Below the pieces are notes generated by a model that saw only the letters and a list, made by a program, of their open reading frames with translations, was not told where the DNA came from and made no database searches. Of a stretch of DNA of 64,000 bases, positions 1-7,483 are shown piece after piece. Origin of the DNA: Planctomycetota bacterium (GTDB lineage: Bacteria > Planctomycetota > UBA8742 > UBA2392); NCBI GenBank assembly GCA_019912315.1, contig JAIOJA010000040.1:1-64000 (forward strand), written 5' to 3'. The position numbers were made by a program, and so were the translations under genes. Positions within the stretch are counted from its first letter, which is position 1. Every line of letters starts with the position of its first letter.

Positions 1-81
1 GGACGCATCCACAGCGGGATCGGCTATATGACCCCGAAAGACTACGCAGCATCACACAGTAAGGCCGCCACAGCGTCGTGA
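1..81 (+). mobile_element. C-terminal end of an IS3-type transposase (partial)
   Basis: The frame is open from base 1 and ends at TGA 79-81. It encodes 26 residues containing R-I-H-S-G-I-G-Y-M-T-P-K-D-Y. This resembles the conserved tail of IS3-family OrfB integrase-type transposases, which usually end in R-x-H-S-x-x-G-Y-x-T-P-x-x-[FY]. Everything upstream, including the catalytic DDE residues, lies outside the window. No clear terminal inverted repeat was found after the stop. Identity rests on this short tail only. Confidence 0.6.
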
Positions 82-90
82 CGGCCAATC

Positions 91-282
91 ATGAAGGAAG
101 AAACTCTAGTTCCGACTGGCACGAAAAATGACCCTTGCCACTACTATAATGAAGCGCTCACGCACGAGCAGATCGCCCTGCGCCTCGGACTGCACCGGGC
201 AACGGTCGCGCGCCGGTTGCACGCCGCGGAGACACTGCTGCTGGCGCTTGCCAGGCAGGACATGCGCGACAACAACTGGTAG
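91..282 (+). pseudogene. Truncated HTH protein (sigma-factor/regulator C-terminal fragment)
   Basis: A frame of 63 residues. From about residue 22 it reads A-L-T-H-E-Q-I-A-L-R-L-G-L-H-R-A-T-V-A-R-R-L, a typical helix-turn-helix like region 4 of sigma-70-type factors or a small regulator. The first 20 residues do not look like a natural protein start and lie directly after the transposase end. The simplest reading is that an insertion removed the N-terminal part of a regulator and the ATG at 91 is fortuitous. It ends 9 bases before the next gene, which suggests the intact ancestor shared an operon with that membrane protein. Exact family uncertain. Confidence 0.45.
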
Positions 283-291
283 TTTGCGGGC

Positions 292-759
292 ATGGAGTAC
301 GACAAGGCCGTCAAGCAGACCTCTCTGAGTCTGACGATTCTGCTGTTCGCCTTCGCGAGCGGCGTGATTCTGTTCGGCACGGTGGGGCTGGCGCTGGGCC
401 CGCTGGCCGATGCGCCGGAGGGACTCGAAACGCTGCGCTGGGTTGCCGTCGCGCTGCCGCTGCTTGAGCTGCCCATGGCGGCGCAAATCTGGATGATGAT
501 GGGCAAGCGCATGGCAGCGGCTGACGACTGGCAACAGCGCATCGCGATTCTGCGCGGGCGCACGATCGTTGTGGCCGCCATGTTTGAGGCGCCGGCACTG
601 CTGGGTGGCGTCGTGCTGTTGCTGACAGGCCCAGGCTGGCACGTGATTCCCGCGTTTGCGTTGTTTATCGGTGTTATCGCGGGGCTGCTGCCGACGCCCG
701 CGCGCGTGCAGCGGGCCATCGGGCACGAGGACGGGCGCAAGGTCGATGCGTATTCGTAG
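292..759 (+). CDS. Small four-span membrane protein, unknown function
   Basis: 155 residues with four hydrophobic stretches at about 12-38, 47-66, 90-112 and 116-135. A short loop between spans 2 and 3 is rich in Met and charged residues. No signal peptide and no motif I can assign. It directly follows the truncated HTH fragment. If that fragment was a sigma factor, this protein could have been its membrane partner, but that is speculation. Start ATG at 292; the ribosome site is weak. Confidence 0.7.
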   Translation: MEYDKAVKQTSLSLTILLFAFASGVILFGTVGLALGPLADAPEGLETLRWVAVALPLLELPMAAQIWMMMGKRMAAADDWQQRIAILRGRTIVVAAMFEAPALLGGVVLLLTGPGWHVIPAFALFIGVIAGLLPTPARVQRAIGHEDGRKVDAYS

Positions 760-812
760 TTGCCCGTATGCGCCCGTGACCTAGCATCCGGGCGGTGCGA
801 CGGAGGAGTGGC

Positions 813-1388
813 GTGGAATACACGCTGGACAAGTTTATCGAAGATTCGCGCATGGCCGCGGCCGAGTATCCGGATTTTTCGGACGTGGTGGACGTGCTTG
901 CGCCGAAGATGCTGAGGCTGATCAACGGTGACCGCAGCTTCCTGAAGCCGGAGCATTTTCAGGATGACCCGCACCACTATGCGCGCAACGCCGTGTTCGT
1001 CTGCCCCGAAGACGGCATCAGTCTGTTCACAATGGTCTGGAACCCGGGGCAGTGGACGCCCGTGCATGACCACGGGACATGGGGTGTGGTCGGCGTACTG
1101 AAAGGTGTGCTGGAAGAGAAGAGTTTCATCCGCACGGACGCGCGCGAGATAGACGACGAAGGCATTGTTTTGAAACGCGGCGGCGTGATTCTGTTAGGGG
1201 AAAACAGCGTCACGACGTTCGTTCCGAACCCGGACCACATCCACAAGACCGGCGTGCCGGACACGCGCGAGCAGGCCGTCACACTGCACATGTACGGTCG
1301 CGAAATGAACGACTACTACTGCTACAACGTTGCGACCGGGCGTCGCGCGCATGTGCAGGTAAGCTACCGCGACGCGACGGGTGTTTGA
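813..1388 (+). CDS. Cysteine dioxygenase-type cupin protein
   Basis: 191 residues from a GTG start at 813, preceded by GGAGGA at 802-807. An in-frame GTG at 795 lies upstream of that ribosome site and is less likely. The cupin core has W-N-P-G-Q-W-T-P-V-H-D-H-G-T-W, with metal-ligand candidates His85 and His87, and a later D-H-I-H with His142 and His144. This matches the COG5553/cysteine dioxygenase type I superfamily of non-heme iron thiol dioxygenases. The substrate (cysteine, 3-mercaptopropionate or another thiol) cannot be told. The following methyltransferase gene starts 4 bases after its stop. Confidence 0.75.
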   Translation: MEYTLDKFIEDSRMAAAEYPDFSDVVDVLAPKMLRLINGDRSFLKPEHFQDDPHHYARNAVFVCPEDGISLFTMVWNPGQWTPVHDHGTWGVVGVLKGVLEEKSFIRTDAREIDDEGIVLKRGGVILLGENSVTTFVPNPDHIHKTGVPDTREQAVTLHMYGREMNDYYCYNVATGRRAHVQVSYRDATGV

Positions 1389-1392
1389 TCGA

Positions 1393-2214
1393 ATGTCGGA
1401 GGCAACGCGAGAGATCGACTTTGGGGACGGACAACCGATGCCCGGTGGCGACATCGTCCATGGCGACGCCTTGGAGATCGCGCCGACCCTGCCGCAAGGG
1501 GAAGCGGGGCTGGTTTACATTGACCCGCCCTTCTTCAGCGGGCGCAAGCGGCGTAATCGCAAGGACGGGCCCGAGTACGACGACCGCTGGGCGGGCGGGC
1601 TGCCGGAGTACCTGGGGTTCCTGCGCAATCTGATTGAAGGCGTCCGCGGTCTCATGACGCGCAACGGAGTGCTCGCCTTGCACCTGGACTGGCGCTGCGC
1701 CCACCACGGGCGCACGGAGCTTGAGCGTCTGTTCGGTGCGACGGGCTTCGTCAACGAAATCATCTGGAGCTACAAGACCGGCGGTGGCAGCAAACGCTCT
1801 CTGGGGCGCAAGCACGACACGATTCATGTGTTCGCCAACGGGCCGGATTACGTGTTCAACCAGTTGAAGGAAAAATCCTACCTGGCGCACCGCTACGGGT
1901 TCAGCAACGTGGAGATACACGAGGACGAGCGCGGGCTGTACACCCTGACCAACCTGCGCGATGTGTGGGATATCCCGGCCCTGCGGGGCAACCAGGCGGA
2001 GTACACCGGCTATCCGACCCAGAAGCCGCTGGCGTTGCTATCGCGCCTGATAGAGTGTTTTACACGGCCCGGCGACCTGGTGGTTGACCCTTGTTGCGGC
2101 TCGGGCACGGCGCTGTTGGCGGCGAAGCTTGCGGGCAGGCGCTGGCTGGGCATCGATGCCGGCGAAGCGGCGGTGGCGGCTGCTCGCAGAAGGCTATCGC
2201 ATCCGGGGCGCTGA
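1393..2214 (+). CDS. Orphan beta-type DNA methyltransferase (N6-A or N4-C)
   Basis: 273 residues from ATG 1393; an in-frame GTG at 1381 would overlap the upstream gene. The catalytic motif D-P-P-F is at residues 44-47, near the N-terminus. The AdoMet-binding motif D-P-C-C-G-S-G is at 232-238, near the C-terminus. This order is the beta (D12/D21, N4/N6) class layout of amino-methyltransferases. The usual Phe in F-x-G-x-G motif I is replaced by the D-P-C-C-G-S-G form common in this class. A Y-P-T-Q-K-P-L segment precedes motif I, as usual. No restriction endonuclease or specificity gene is nearby, so it is probably a solitary regulatory or epigenetic methylase. Recognition sequence unknown. Confidence 0.85.
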   Translation: MSEATREIDFGDGQPMPGGDIVHGDALEIAPTLPQGEAGLVYIDPPFFSGRKRRNRKDGPEYDDRWAGGLPEYLGFLRNLIEGVRGLMTRNGVLALHLDWRCAHHGRTELERLFGATGFVNEIIWSYKTGGGSKRSLGRKHDTIHVFANGPDYVFNQLKEKSYLAHRYGFSNVEIHEDERGLYTLTNLRDVWDIPALRGNQAEYTGYPTQKPLALLSRLIECFTRPGDLVVDPCCGSGTALLAAKLAGRRWLGIDAGEAAVAAARRRLSHPGR

Positions 2215-2356
2215 GTTATACTGCGTCGAGTTATAGTGCGAGGAAGCTCTTTTTACTTGCCCGGGCGGCTGCCGGGTCCCAAGATTCGACACGCAAGTCT
2301 TGCCGGGTGAATACTTTAGCACCGGCTGTGTGTAACCCTTAGAGGGCGTTTCCGGA
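2215..2356. other. Intergenic leader before the repeat protein
   Basis: 142 bases between the methyltransferase and the single-span protein. It contains a G+C-rich imperfect hairpin around 2261-2278 (CCCGG...CCGGG) and A/T-rich tracts on either side. No tRNA-like fold and no convincing -35/-10 pair was recognised. It probably carries the promoter of the 2357 gene. Confidence 0.3.
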
Positions 2357-4345
2357 ATGCCAATTAATCTCCGATACGGGCAACAGGCTGTCGCGCGCGG
2401 GTTTCTGAACAAGCAGCGCCTCGACCAGATATTGGCCAAACAGCGCCAGTTAGCTGACCAGGGCAAGAAGGTCAGTGTGCGCATGATTCTCGAAAAGGCC
2501 AAGCTGCTCAACAAAGAGCAGCTCTCGCAGATCGATCGCGACCTCAACATCAAGGTTGTCAAGAAGCATACCGGGCGGATTCAGAAGCCGGGCGTGCGCC
2601 CGGCCGGTCCGACCGGCGCGCAGAACTTCGCCGGCGAGGCCGTGCCGCAGTTCAGCGGAATGCAGGGCGCGGACCCGGATGCCACGGTGTTCAGCCCGCC
2701 CCCGGCGGACATGCAGGATAAAATCCGTGCCGAGCGCGAGCGCACGAAGGGCGAGCAGCGCCGCAAGCAGGAGCAGGAGGCGTCGGCCTTCTTTGGCGAC
2801 GACGGTGGCAGCCCGTTTGGCGGCGACCCCTTTGGCGGGGAAATGGCGCCCGAGCCCGCAGGCTTCGGTGACGAAATGTCACCCGAGCCAATGGGTGAGA
2901 TGCAGCCTGAGCCCTTCGACGGCGGCTACGCGGAAATGCAGCCCATGGGGGGGGACCCCTTTGGGGGTGACGACCTGTCACCCCAGCCCGCCGGTTTCGA
3001 CGATGACGGCGGCTTCGGTAACGAACCCGTAGAACTCGACCGCATGGATTCCAGCCCCAAGCTCGCGAGCCTGGGTGCGGAGTACGACGGCTTCGCGAAC
3101 CCCGAAGACGAAGAGCTGCCGACGATCGGCGCAGGCTTTGACGATGACCGGGGTTTTGACGCCCAGCCGGCGCAGCAATGGGGCAACCAGGCACCGCAGT
3201 ACGATTCCGGCCCGGCCCTGGCGCCCAGCGGCGGCGACGATTTTGACAGCTTCGGCAATGATATTCGTTCACCCGAAGAGCTCGAATCAGCGCCCGCGCG
3301 TGGAGGCACCAAGCCGATCGGCGCGGACATGGATGTCACCATGTTCAGCCCGCCGCCTCCGGGCGTGGGCGGTCCGCGCCAGAAGACCGGGGCCATGGAT
3401 CGCACGGTGTTCAGCCCGCGCCCGCCCGAATTCGGCGGACGTCCGCAATCCCCGCAACCCATGGAAGCGGAGCCCGCGGGCGACGACTGGGGCGACGAGC
3501 CGGCCATGGAGCCCGCCGGTTTCGATGACGACTTCGGCGCCGATGCCGCCGCCCCGAACATGGACGCCACGCTGTTCAGCCCGCCGCCGACACAGATGCC
3601 GCCAGCGCGCAAGGCCACGGGGCCGGTTAGCCAGCGCGGACGCCAGGGCGACGACGATTTCGGCGATGTCGAGTTTCCGCAGTCGGGCCAGCGGATCGAT
3701 GACGTCCCGACCGCTCCCGCCAGTATGGAAGACGAGATTCACCCGCTGCGACGCGGCGTGGGTACATCGTCGGCCGGTGTGAAGCGTACCTCGCGCAAGC
3801 AGCGCGGCTTTGACGAAGATGTGGCGGACGAGCTGCCGTCGGACGCCGGTGTGGACGTGCCGGATGACGTGCCTGACGAAATGCCCGAGGAAGGCGTGCC
3901 ACCCGTCGGCAAGGGCAAGGGCAAGTTGCCCGGCAAGGCGCCCCTGGCCGCAAAATCAGCCAAGCGCGAATTGCCGCAGAAGGAAGTGCCCTCGACAGAC
4001 AAGCCGGAAAAGAAGGGCGCGGGCAAGCGTGTGCTGCTGATCTTTACGCTGCTGCTGCTGGTGTTCGTCGCGGTGCTGGTGCTGCCGATCGTGCTGGAGG
4101 AGCAGGTCCCCGAGGTCGGGCAGTTGCGCCATCATGAGCAGGCCGAGCCGATTTACGACTACGTCGACTTTGAAATCATGGACCGGATCCGCGAGTGGAC
4201 CGGGCAACCAACCAAGCGCCCGAAAGTTGTACCCCCGGCCGTCGATATCCCGACCAGGCCGCCGAACAACAGCGTGGACAGCCCCCCGCCGCCGAATGGC
4301 GGGGAAGGCGGTTCGGACGGTGAAGAACCGCCTGCGGACGACTAG
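2357..4345 (+). CDS. Single-span acidic protein with four D-x-T-x-F-S-P repeats
   Basis: 662 residues. Residues 5-68 form a helical pair resembling the N-terminal domain of type II secretion/pilus ATPases (T2SSE_N/MshEN-like). Residues 75-550 are low-complexity and acidic, with recurring E-P-A-G-F-D-D-D blocks. Four near-identical motifs, D-x-T-[VML]-F-S-P-x-P, occur at 108-116, 326-334, 348-356 and 403-411. A lysine-rich stretch leads to one membrane span at about 558-580 and a roughly 80-residue, proline-rich C-terminus. Inferred topology: long cytoplasmic N-terminal part with the C-terminal tail across the membrane. The motifs look like threonine phosphorylation or docking sites for Ser/Thr kinase and FHA partners, but no kinase or FHA gene is in the window. 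Overall function unknown. Confidence 0.75.
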   Translation: MPINLRYGQQAVARGFLNKQRLDQILAKQRQLADQGKKVSVRMILEKAKLLNKEQLSQIDRDLNIKVVKKHTGRIQKPGVRPAGPTGAQNFAGEAVPQFSGMQGADPDATVFSPPPADMQDKIRAERERTKGEQRRKQEQEASAFFGDDGGSPFGGDPFGGEMAPEPAGFGDEMSPEPMGEMQPEPFDGGYAEMQPMGGDPFGGDDLSPQPAGFDDDGGFGNEPVELDRMDSSPKLASLGAEYDGFANPEDEELPTIGAGFDDDRGFDAQPAQQWGNQAPQYDSGPALAPSGGDDFDSFGNDIRSPEELESAPARGGTKPIGADMDVTMFSPPPPGVGGPRQKTGAMDRTVFSPRPPEFGGRPQSPQPMEAEPAGDDWGDEPAMEPAGFDDDFGADAAAPNMDATLFSPPPTQMPPARKATGPVSQRGRQGDDDFGDVEFPQSGQRIDDVPTAPASMEDEIHPLRRGVGTSSAGVKRTSRKQRGFDEDVADELPSDAGVDVPDDVPDEMPEEGVPPVGKGKGKLPGKAPLAAKSAKRELPQKEVPSTDKPEKKGAGKRVLLIFTLLLLVFVAVLVLPIVLEEQVPEVGQLRHHEQAEPIYDYVDFEIMDRIREWTGQPTKRPKVVPPAVDIPTRPPNNSVDSPPPPNGGEGGSDGEEPPADD

Positions 4346-4367
4346 TCCGTGACGGATCAGGAACACC

Positions 4368-4393
4368 CGACGGGCCGGCACGCCGGCCCGTCG
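4368..4393 (+). repeat. Strong GC hairpin between genes
   Basis: An 11-bp perfect inverted repeat (4368-4378 with 4383-4393) closes a 4-base loop just after the repeat protein. There is no T-run after it, so it may be an mRNA-stabilising or Rho-independent-like stem rather than a classic terminator. Confidence 0.55.
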
Positions 4394-4421
4394 TCGTAAG
4401 AGGAAGGTCGTAAGAAAAGAC

Positions 4422-5825
4422 ATGAGCGAATTGCGCGCCAAGTTTGAAACTGCCGGACAAGGGCACGTGTTCGCGTGGTGGGATGAACTCGGCGAGCGCG
4501 CCCGGCGGCGCTTGACGCGTCAACTGGAGGCGGTGGACCTGTCACGCCTGCCGGAGATGCTGGCGGCCGTCGAGGCGCTGAAGTCGCCGCGCGCACGTAA
4601 CCTGTCGCCCGCGCCGACCTACGCCCTGGGCGACGAGACTTTTCCGTATGCCCTGGATGACGCCGCGCGGGCCCTTGCGCCGCAAGGCGAGAAAGAACTT
4701 CGCGACGGGCGCGTGGGAGTGCTGCTGGTCGCCGGCGGTCAGGGAACGCGCCTGGGCTTTGACGGCCCCAAGGGCTGCTACCCGATTCTGCCGCTTACGG
4801 GCATGACGCTGTTCGAGGTGTTCGCGCGCAAGCTGCTGCGTGTGGGGCGCGAGTACGGGCGCACGCCGCCGCTGTACGTCATGGTCGGCAGGCACAACGA
4901 GGCGGCGACCCGCAACTTCTGGGAAGATCACGACTGGTTCGGGCTGTGCCCTGAAGACGTGCAGTTCTTCGCACAGGGAGAAATGCCCGCGCTGGACGAC
5001 GACGGCAAGCTGGTAATGAGCGGCAAGGACGCACTGTTTTCAGGCCCCGACGGTCACGGCGGCGTAGTGCAGGCCCTTCACCGCCAGGGGCTGACGGCGG
5101 ACATGCGGCGGCGCGGCATCCGCACGATCAGCTATCTGCAGGTGGATAACCTGCAAACTCCCGTGGCGGACCCGGCGTTCATCGGGCTGCACCTGGGCGA
5201 AGGCGCCGAGGTGTCCTTGAAGGTCGTCCGGAAACAGGACCCGAATGAGCGCGTGGGCGTGTTCTGCCACGACGACGGTGTGCCCTGCATCGTCGAGTAC
5301 AGCGAATTCAGCGAGCAGCAGGCACGCGAGCAAAGCGAAGACGGGCGCCTGCGCTACTGGCAGGGCAGCATCGCCGTGCACCTGTTCAGCACGGACTTCC
5401 TGGCGCGACTGGGCGACCGCAACATCGACCTGCCCCTGCACGCGGCCCGTAAGAAAGTTCCCTCGGTTACAGACCCGGACCCGGCCGCCCCCAACGCCTG
5501 GAAGTTCGAGCGCTTTGTGTTCGATGTGATTCCGCTTGCGAACCACGTTGTATGTCTGGAAGTTCCGCGCGAGGAACAGTTCCTGCCTGTGAAGGACGCC
5601 GATGGTCCATTCGGGCCGGACGGAGTACGGCAAAGCTATCAGGACTACTTTGGGCGGGGTGTTGAGCGCGTGCTGGGCAAGAAGCCGCCCGGGCTGGAAG
5701 TGGACCCGGGCGTAAGCGAGAACGCCCGCGAGCTGATTGATTGGCTGAAGGACAACCGGAACGCGAAGCACTGGGACCTGGAAGCTCCGCTTCACATAAC
5801 AGACGCGAGCACGGACAAGGCGTGA
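4422..5825 (+). CDS. UDP-sugar pyrophosphorylase (UDPGP/UAP family)
   Basis: 467 residues. The nucleotide-binding signature L-V-A-G-G-Q-G-T-R-L-G-F-D-G-P-K-G is at residues 102-118, as in the eukaryote-type UDP-N-acetylglucosamine pyrophosphorylases (UDPGP family). Downstream are the conserved Q-V-D-N-L (uridine/metal site) and the V-E-Y-S-E block. Length fits the AGX/UAP family (about 450-520) and not bacterial GlmU or GalU. It would make UDP-GlcNAc or a related UDP-sugar from UTP and a sugar-1-phosphate in the cytoplasm. Substrate cannot be fixed from sequence alone. It stands alone between unrelated genes. Confidence 0.85.
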   Translation: MSELRAKFETAGQGHVFAWWDELGERARRRLTRQLEAVDLSRLPEMLAAVEALKSPRARNLSPAPTYALGDETFPYALDDAARALAPQGEKELRDGRVGVLLVAGGQGTRLGFDGPKGCYPILPLTGMTLFEVFARKLLRVGREYGRTPPLYVMVGRHNEAATRNFWEDHDWFGLCPEDVQFFAQGEMPALDDDGKLVMSGKDALFSGPDGHGGVVQALHRQGLTADMRRRGIRTISYLQVDNLQTPVADPAFIGLHLGEGAEVSLKVVRKQDPNERVGVFCHDDGVPCIVEYSEFSEQQAREQSEDGRLRYWQGSIAVHLFSTDFLARLGDRNIDLPLHAARKKVPSVTDPDPAAPNAWKFERFVFDVIPLANHVVCLEVPREEQFLPVKDADGPFGPDGVRQSYQDYFGRGVERVLGKKPPGLEVDPGVSENARELIDWLKDNRNAKHWDLEAPLHITDASTDKA

Positions 5826-5998
5826 CGCCGGTCGGCGCAAGGCAAGTTTCGCGTTCGCGCCTGCCACACCTGAAGAAACTGACACTCGCCCACAGGCTGG
5901 CGGTGTCGCGCGACCATGTATATTGGGCGCGGGTGCTTGGGTGCGCCCGAGGTATCCGGAACCTTGAACGAAAGCGAACCCGACCGGAGGGAGAACGT

Positions 5999-6517
5999 AT
6001 GAGCAGCTTCAACAAAGTCATTCTGATGGGCAACCTGACCCGTGACCCTGAGTTGCGCAGCACGCCCGGCGGCGCGCAGGTTTCGGAAATCACCCTGGCC
6101 GTCAACGACGCGTACACCGACAAACAGGGCAACAAACAGGAGCGCGTAGACTTCATCTACGTGACCTTCTGGGGCAAGCAGGCCGAGACCTTGTGCCGCT
6201 GGAAGAAGAAGGGTGACCCGCTGCTGGTTGAGGGACGCCTGCGTGTTGACCAGTGGGACGACAAAGAGACCGGCAAGAAACGCTCGGCGCTGAAGGTTCA
6301 GGGAATCGGCTTCACGTTCCTGGGGCGCGGCGGCGACAGCGGCGGCGGTGGCGGCGGCGGCTCGGGGCGTGGCGGCAACCGCGGCGGGAACCAGGGCGGT
6401 GGCCGGGGCCCATCCGGCTCAAGTCAGGGTGGCGGCGACGACTACCAGGGCGGCTACGACGACTACGCAACCAGCCTTCCGGACGGCGGCGGCGGCGGCG
6501 AAGAGCCGCCATTTTAA
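5999..6517 (+). CDS. ssb: Single-stranded DNA-binding protein
   Basis: 172 residues. The start is ATG 5999, preceded by GGAGGGAG. The OB-fold covers residues 1-105 (F-N-K-V-I-L-M-G-N-L-T-R-D-P-E near the start). It is followed by a glycine-rich linker at 112-160 and the acidic/hydrophobic tip E-E-P-P-F, which in SSBs recruits replication and repair partners. Typical bacterial length. Transcription probably ends at the hairpin just downstream. Confidence 0.95.
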   Translation: MSSFNKVILMGNLTRDPELRSTPGGAQVSEITLAVNDAYTDKQGNKQERVDFIYVTFWGKQAETLCRWKKKGDPLLVEGRLRVDQWDDKETGKKRSALKVQGIGFTFLGRGGDSGGGGGGGSGRGGNRGGNQGGGRGPSGSSQGGGDDYQGGYDDYATSLPDGGGGGEEPPF

Positions 6518-6535
6518 AGACCTTGGCTTTCAGAG

Positions 6536-6570
6536 CCCGGAGGCCGGGGAACCGTCCAGCCTCCGGGTTT
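6536..6570 (+). terminator. Intrinsic terminator after ssb
   Basis: Perfect 9-bp stem (6536-6544 with 6559-6567) followed directly by TTT at 6568-6570. Position 19 bases after the ssb stop fits a Rho-independent terminator, although the T-run is short. Confidence 0.6.
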
Positions 6571-6602
6571 CGTCCGACACGTGAACCCTGGAAACGGATA
6601 CC

Positions 6603-6884
6603 GTGCCCTACTTCGTTGTCACCATCGAGTACATCAAGCCCATGGACGTGGTCGAAGAACACACGCCGGCGCATCGCGCTTTTTCGGGCGCGCTGAAAGA
6701 CAAGGGCATCCTGCTGTTCAGCGGGCCCTTCAACCCGCGCACTGGCGGTATGCTGGTGATACAGGTTGAAGACATGAACCAGGCGGTTGCGCTGTTTGAG
6801 GACGACCCGTTCAAGAAGCTGGACATCGCGAAGTACCAGATCCGCGAGTGGGTGCCGAAAGTCGGCGCGGAGCGGCTGGAGTGA
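6603..6884 (+). CDS. YciI-like protein
   Basis: 93 residues of the YciI family (ferredoxin-like alpha+beta dimer). Visible features are the opening Y-F-V-V-T-I, the conserved region H-R-A-F-x-x-x-L-K-D-K-G, S-G-P-F-N-P-R-T-G-G and the D-D-P-F motif before the last strand. His26 of H-R-A-F is the likely conserved histidine. Family members bind small ligands or act as minor dehydrochlorinase-like enzymes; the role here is unknown. It lies 23 bases upstream of trpG/pabA and may be co-transcribed with it. Confidence 0.85.
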   Translation: MPYFVVTIEYIKPMDVVEEHTPAHRAFSGALKDKGILLFSGPFNPRTGGMLVIQVEDMNQAVALFEDDPFKKLDIAKYQIREWVPKVGAERLE

Positions 6885-6907
6885 CCCGCTGTTGAGTGTT
6901 CCGCATC

Positions 6908-7474
6908 ATGCTGTTGCTCCTCGATAACTATGACTCTTTCACCTTCAACCTGGCCCAGTACTTCATGGAACTGGGCGAAGAAGTCCGCGTTGTCCGCAAC
7001 GATGAACGGACTGTCGCCCAAGCACTGGAGCCGCGCCCTGATCGCGTTGTCATTTCGCCAGGCCCGGGACGTCCTTCCGGGGCCGGCATCACGCTGGAGT
7101 TGATCGCCGCCGTAGCGGGCAGGCTGCCCCTGCTGGGCGTATGTCTGGGGCACCAGGCGATCGCCGAGCATTTTGGCGGCAAGGTCGTACATGCGCCGTC
7201 ACTGATGCACGGCAAGACCAGCGAGATCGTGCATGAAGGCGAGGGGCTTCTGCGCGACCTGCCCTCGCCGTTCCTGGCAACGCGCTATCATTCGCTGACT
7301 GTTGACCCGTCAAGCCTTCCCGACTGCCTTGAAATCACCGCCCGCACGAAGGATGGAGTAATCATGGCCCTGCGCCACAGGCAGCTCGCCGTCGAGGGCG
7401 TGCAGTTTCATCCCGAAGCCATACTCACCGAGCACGGGCACGCCATGTTGCGAAACTGGCTGCATGCATCCTGA
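6908..7474 (+). CDS. trpG/pabA: Anthranilate/aminodeoxychorismate synthase glutamine amidotransferase
   Basis: 188 residues from ATG 6908; an in-frame GTG at 6896 is less likely. Class I glutamine amidotransferase. The opening [14 protein letters not shown] is typical of TrpG/PabA. The nucleophile is Cys79 in L-G-V-C-L-G-H-Q, and the His168/Glu170 pair lies in V-Q-F-H-P-E. It supplies ammonia to a chorismate-using partner (TrpE or PabB) for tryptophan or folate synthesis. No partner gene is in the window, so it may serve both pathways. Convergent with dnaE, with 9 bases between the ends. Confidence 0.9.
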   Translation: MLLLLDNYDSFTFNLAQYFMELGEEVRVVRNDERTVAQALEPRPDRVVISPGPGRPSGAGITLELIAAVAGRLPLLGVCLGHQAIAEHFGGKVVHAPSLMHGKTSEIVHEGEGLLRDLPSPFLATRYHSLTVDPSSLPDCLEITARTKDGVIMALRHRQLAVEGVQFHPEAILTEHGHAMLRNWLHAS

Positions 7475-7483
7475 GCCGCGGCG

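Noticed and set aside
2215-2356. Search for a tRNA or riboswitch in the leader
   Set aside because: No cloverleaf or known aptamer pattern found.
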